NCBI GenBank assembly: GCA_021793645.1
Contig: JAJYSJ010000026.1
Location: 1-35,359 of the forward strand
Direction: 5' to 3'
Origin: Bacillota bacterium
GTDB taxonomy: Bacteria; Bacillota; Sulfobacillia; JAJZYS01; JAJYTV01
Length of the DNA stretch: 35,359 nt
Position numbers and translations under genes: made by a program. The notes beneath the pieces are model-generated. The model had not been told where the DNA came from, searched no databases, and worked only from the letters and a program-made list of their open reading frames with translations. Below, in pieces: positions 33,824 to 35,359 of the stretch (positions are counted from its first letter, which is position 1; every line of letters starts with the position of its first letter).

Positions 33824-35117
33824 TTGAGTGTACCGAATCGCCGGCAGCGCGGCAACCACGAATCGGCAGTTGTTCGGGCAGTGGACGGTTGGCAGGCTTG
33901 GCAACGGCTACTTTCGCTGATGGCAGGAGCGTTCACCGCTCCGTCGAGGCTCCTGTTCTCGGAACTGGTCACCGCGTGGGTCGTGTTGCCGGGTCGTCAT
34001 ACGATCACCCGGCTTTGGCAAACCATCGACGATGGTAGGCGTCGCTCGCACGACGCCTACCACCGCTTTGTGCGGGCGGGCAAATGGGAACCGCGGACGT
34101 TATGGCAACTGCTCGGGCGAGAGATGGTACACCTGTTCTGTCCTGTGGGAGACATCTACCTGGCGCGATGCGGTGCGTTCGACGCGTAACAGGGTCGTCT
34201 ACGCCTGGGGGCTCAACCTCGTCGTGCTCACCCTACGCGTCCAGCCACCCTGGGGCGGTGAGCCGCTGGGCCTGCCGATCGACGTGCGCTTGCACCGCAA
34301 GGACGGACCCACTCTGCTCGATCTCGCGACAGAGATGGTGCGCGAGGTGGCAGTGTGGTTTCCCGAGCGCACCTTGCGCCTCAGTGGTGACGGCGCCTAT
34401 GCCCCGCTGGCCGGCAGGGACCTCCAGCGTACGCACGTGACGTCACGCCTGCGGCGGGACGCTGCCCTCTTCGAATTGCCGCCGCCACGGTACAAGGGAC
34501 AGCGTGGCCGACCTGCCAAGAAGGGGTGCCGCCTGCCCACCCTGGCCGAGATGGCGCAACAGGTCCCAAGCGAAGAATGGCAGCGCGCCAAGGTCGATGT
34601 GCGGGGCAAGACGCGAGAGTATCTCCTCTACGCCCGCCCGGTGTTGTGGTACAAAGTGTCTCCAGACCGCCAGGTGCTGCTCGTGATCGTCCGGGACCCG
34701 GCTGGCCTGCAGCCTGACGACTACTTCTTCACCACGGACCTCGAAGGGCTCGCAACCGCCGTCCCTCGCGACTACGGTGGTCGCTGGTCCATCGAGGACA
34801 CCTTCCGCAGCGGCAAACAGTTCCTCGGTGCCGAGGACCCACAGACCCGCGTCGGCGACGGGCCCGAGCGTGCCGCTGTCCTCTCGTTTTGGACGTACTC
34901 CGCCGTCTGGACCTGGTACGTCTCCTTCCATGGTACCGAGCGCACGTGGCCCAACCTGCCCTGGTACCCGCAAAAGACTACGCCCTCGTTCCCCGACGCG
35001 CTCGCGGCTCTTCGACGAGCTCTCTGGCGCCAGCGCATTTTCGCAGGGTCTGATCCCGCACCGCACCTCACGAAAATCCAAAGCCTTCTCCTTGAGGCCC
35101 TCGCCACCGCCGCTTAG
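33824..35117 (+). pseudogene. IS4-superfamily DDE transposase, broken by an internal deletion
   Basis: The TTG at 33824 (AGGAGA 8 nt upstream) opens a frame that reads a normal N-terminal domain (AFTAPSRLLFSELVTAWVVLPGR, written here in part) up to GDIYLA near 34163, then stops at 34189. The plus-one frame picks up at about 34167 with RDAVRSTRNRVVYAWGLNLVV and continues to 35117. Relatives have about 20 residues with the first catalytic Asp pair between these points. They are missing here, so a deletion of roughly 60 bp, not a multiple of three, removed the first Asp and shifted the frame. The second Asp (SGDGAYAPL) and the Glu in YGGRWSIEDTFRSGK are still present. Confidence 0.85.
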
Positions 35118-35137
35118 CGGAATCGCCTCATCGGCCC

Positions 35138-35154
35138 AAAGTGCGATACTCCAC
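35138..35154 (-). repeat. IS terminal inverted repeat, right
   Basis: Reverse complement GTGGAGTATCGCACTTT matches the left end at 14 of 17 positions. It is followed by the TTACA direct repeat at 35155-35159. Confidence 0.75.
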
Positions 35155-35159
35155 TTACA
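35155..35159. repeat. target-site duplication, right copy
   Basis: TTACA directly after the right end of the IS, identical to 33665-33669. Confidence 0.65.
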
Positions 35160-35187
35160 CGGACCTGCGTTAGCTTGTTCACCTACC

Positions 35188-35232
35188 GGCTGCTTGCGGT
35201 TGACGTGGCCACGTTGCCCGCACGCCGCCACC
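35188..35232 (-). repeat. inverted copy of the left-edge repeat
   Basis: Matches 1201-1245 in inverted orientation at 41 of 45 positions; the 3' end of a related exporter gene. Confidence 0.75.
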
Positions 35233-35286
35233 AGCCGCCACCAGCCGCCACCAGCCGCCACCAGCCGCCACCAGCCGCCACCAGCG
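35224..35286. repeat. 10-bp tandem repeat (CCAGCCGCCA)
   Basis: Five exact copies of CCAGCCGCCA fill 35231-35280, with a partial unit on each side (about 6.3 copies in all). The unit length is not a multiple of three, so it destroys the exporter reading frame it sits in. It probably arose by slippage in a GC-rich codon run. Confidence 0.92.
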
Positions 35287-35359
35287 TACCAGCGCCGAAC
35301 ACCTAGGCCCGCGTTCGACAGTTGCTAGACACACGAAGGCGCGCAAACACGCGCCCACA

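Larger units (their letters stand above)
33670..35154 (+). mobile_element. IS4-superfamily insertion sequence, about 1485 bp
   Basis: Left end GTGGACTTTTGCACTTT (33670-33686) and right end (35138-35154, reverse complement GTGGAGTATCGCACTTT) are terminal inverted repeats agreeing at 14 of 17 positions, and TTACA flanks both sides. One transposase gene fills the element. The IS4-type Y-(2)-R-(3)-E-(6)-K signature in it supports the superfamily; the subgroup (IS701- or IS4-like) is uncertain. The transposase is broken, so this copy cannot move unaided. Confidence 0.85.
35179..35312 (-). pseudogene. decayed 3' end of a second DHA2-type MFS exporter
   Basis: On the minus strand the sequence reads FGAGTLVAAGG, then a tandem-repeat expansion, then RATWPRQPQAAG and a stop at 35181-35179. 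The truncated exporter at the left edge ends YGAGTLVLAGVGVWATRPRQPQAAK, so the two are homologous. Before FGAG a TAG stands where the left gene has the Trp codon TGG. The 10-bp repeat expansion also breaks the frame. Only this tail is visible; sequence beyond 35312 shows no further match to the left gene. Confidence 0.65.

Noticed and set aside
34443-35261. 272-codon minus-strand frame across the IS and the tandem repeat
   Set aside because: It is antisense to the transposase, and the repeat and exporter relic explain its N-terminal part.
35224-35286. tandem repeat considered as a CRISPR array or origin iterons
   Set aside because: Units of 10 bp abut without spacers, there are no cas or rep genes nearby, and the sequence lies inside exporter-derived codons.

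Overview
This is a 35.4 kb chromosomal segment of a high-GC bacterium. It is most likely a Bacillota (Firmicutes) member of the Alicyclobacillus/Kyrpidia/Sulfobacillus kind. The pointers are an AbrB-type regulator whose N-terminal half is close to Bacillus AbrB, an FMN riboswitch ahead of a ribD-ribE-ribBA-ribH operon in the Bacillus order, strong Shine-Dalgarno sequences, and heavy use of TTG and GTG starts. The lineage is inference. No rRNA, tRNA or CRISPR array was recognised.

Left edge (1-1.8 kb): a decayed accessory patch with a DHA2-type drug exporter lacking its N-terminal third and an N-terminal fragment of an IS1182-type transposase. Then come an aquaporin (minus), a GH4 glycosidase (plus), a convergent short-chain dehydrogenase and class II aldolase (minus), and a Lon-like ATP-dependent protease (plus). 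At 8.7-13.6 kb a 5'-truncated WrbA-like flavoprotein remnant precedes a promoter, FMN riboswitch, terminator and the riboflavin operon, which ends in a methyltransferase gene. At 13.6-16.5 kb, on the minus strand, lie two translationally coupled glycosyltransferases, an AbrB-like regulator with a Cys4 tail, and a DUF202 protein. At 16.7-21.8 kb, on the plus strand, lie a DUF3311 protein with an SSS-family monocarboxylate-type symporter, an MFS transporter, and a lipoprotein with eleven Asp-box repeats.

At 22.9-27.0 kb a compact plus-strand cluster ends at a good terminator: a Qnr-like pentapeptide-repeat protein, an NAD-dependent epimerase, an ABC-2 exporter (ATPase and permease) and an aminoglycoside 3-N-acetyltransferase-family protein. 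Target protection, efflux and acetylation in one likely operon make this the best candidate for an undescribed self-protection or export system. About 1 kb of degraded sequence follows, then an EamA exporter (minus), the proBA proline operon with a clear promoter, an M23-family protein with an altered metal site (minus), and a small membrane protein (minus).

Right edge (33.6-35.36 kb): an IS4-superfamily insertion sequence with terminal inverted repeats, a 5-bp flanking direct repeat and a transposase broken by a deletion. Beyond it is the inverted, decayed C-terminal end of a second DHA2 exporter related to the one at the left edge, expanded by a 10-bp tandem repeat. Several enzymes here lack residues that are normally catalytic or metal-binding (SDR, metallophosphoesterase, M23 protein, RibD reductase domain); these are listed as findings.
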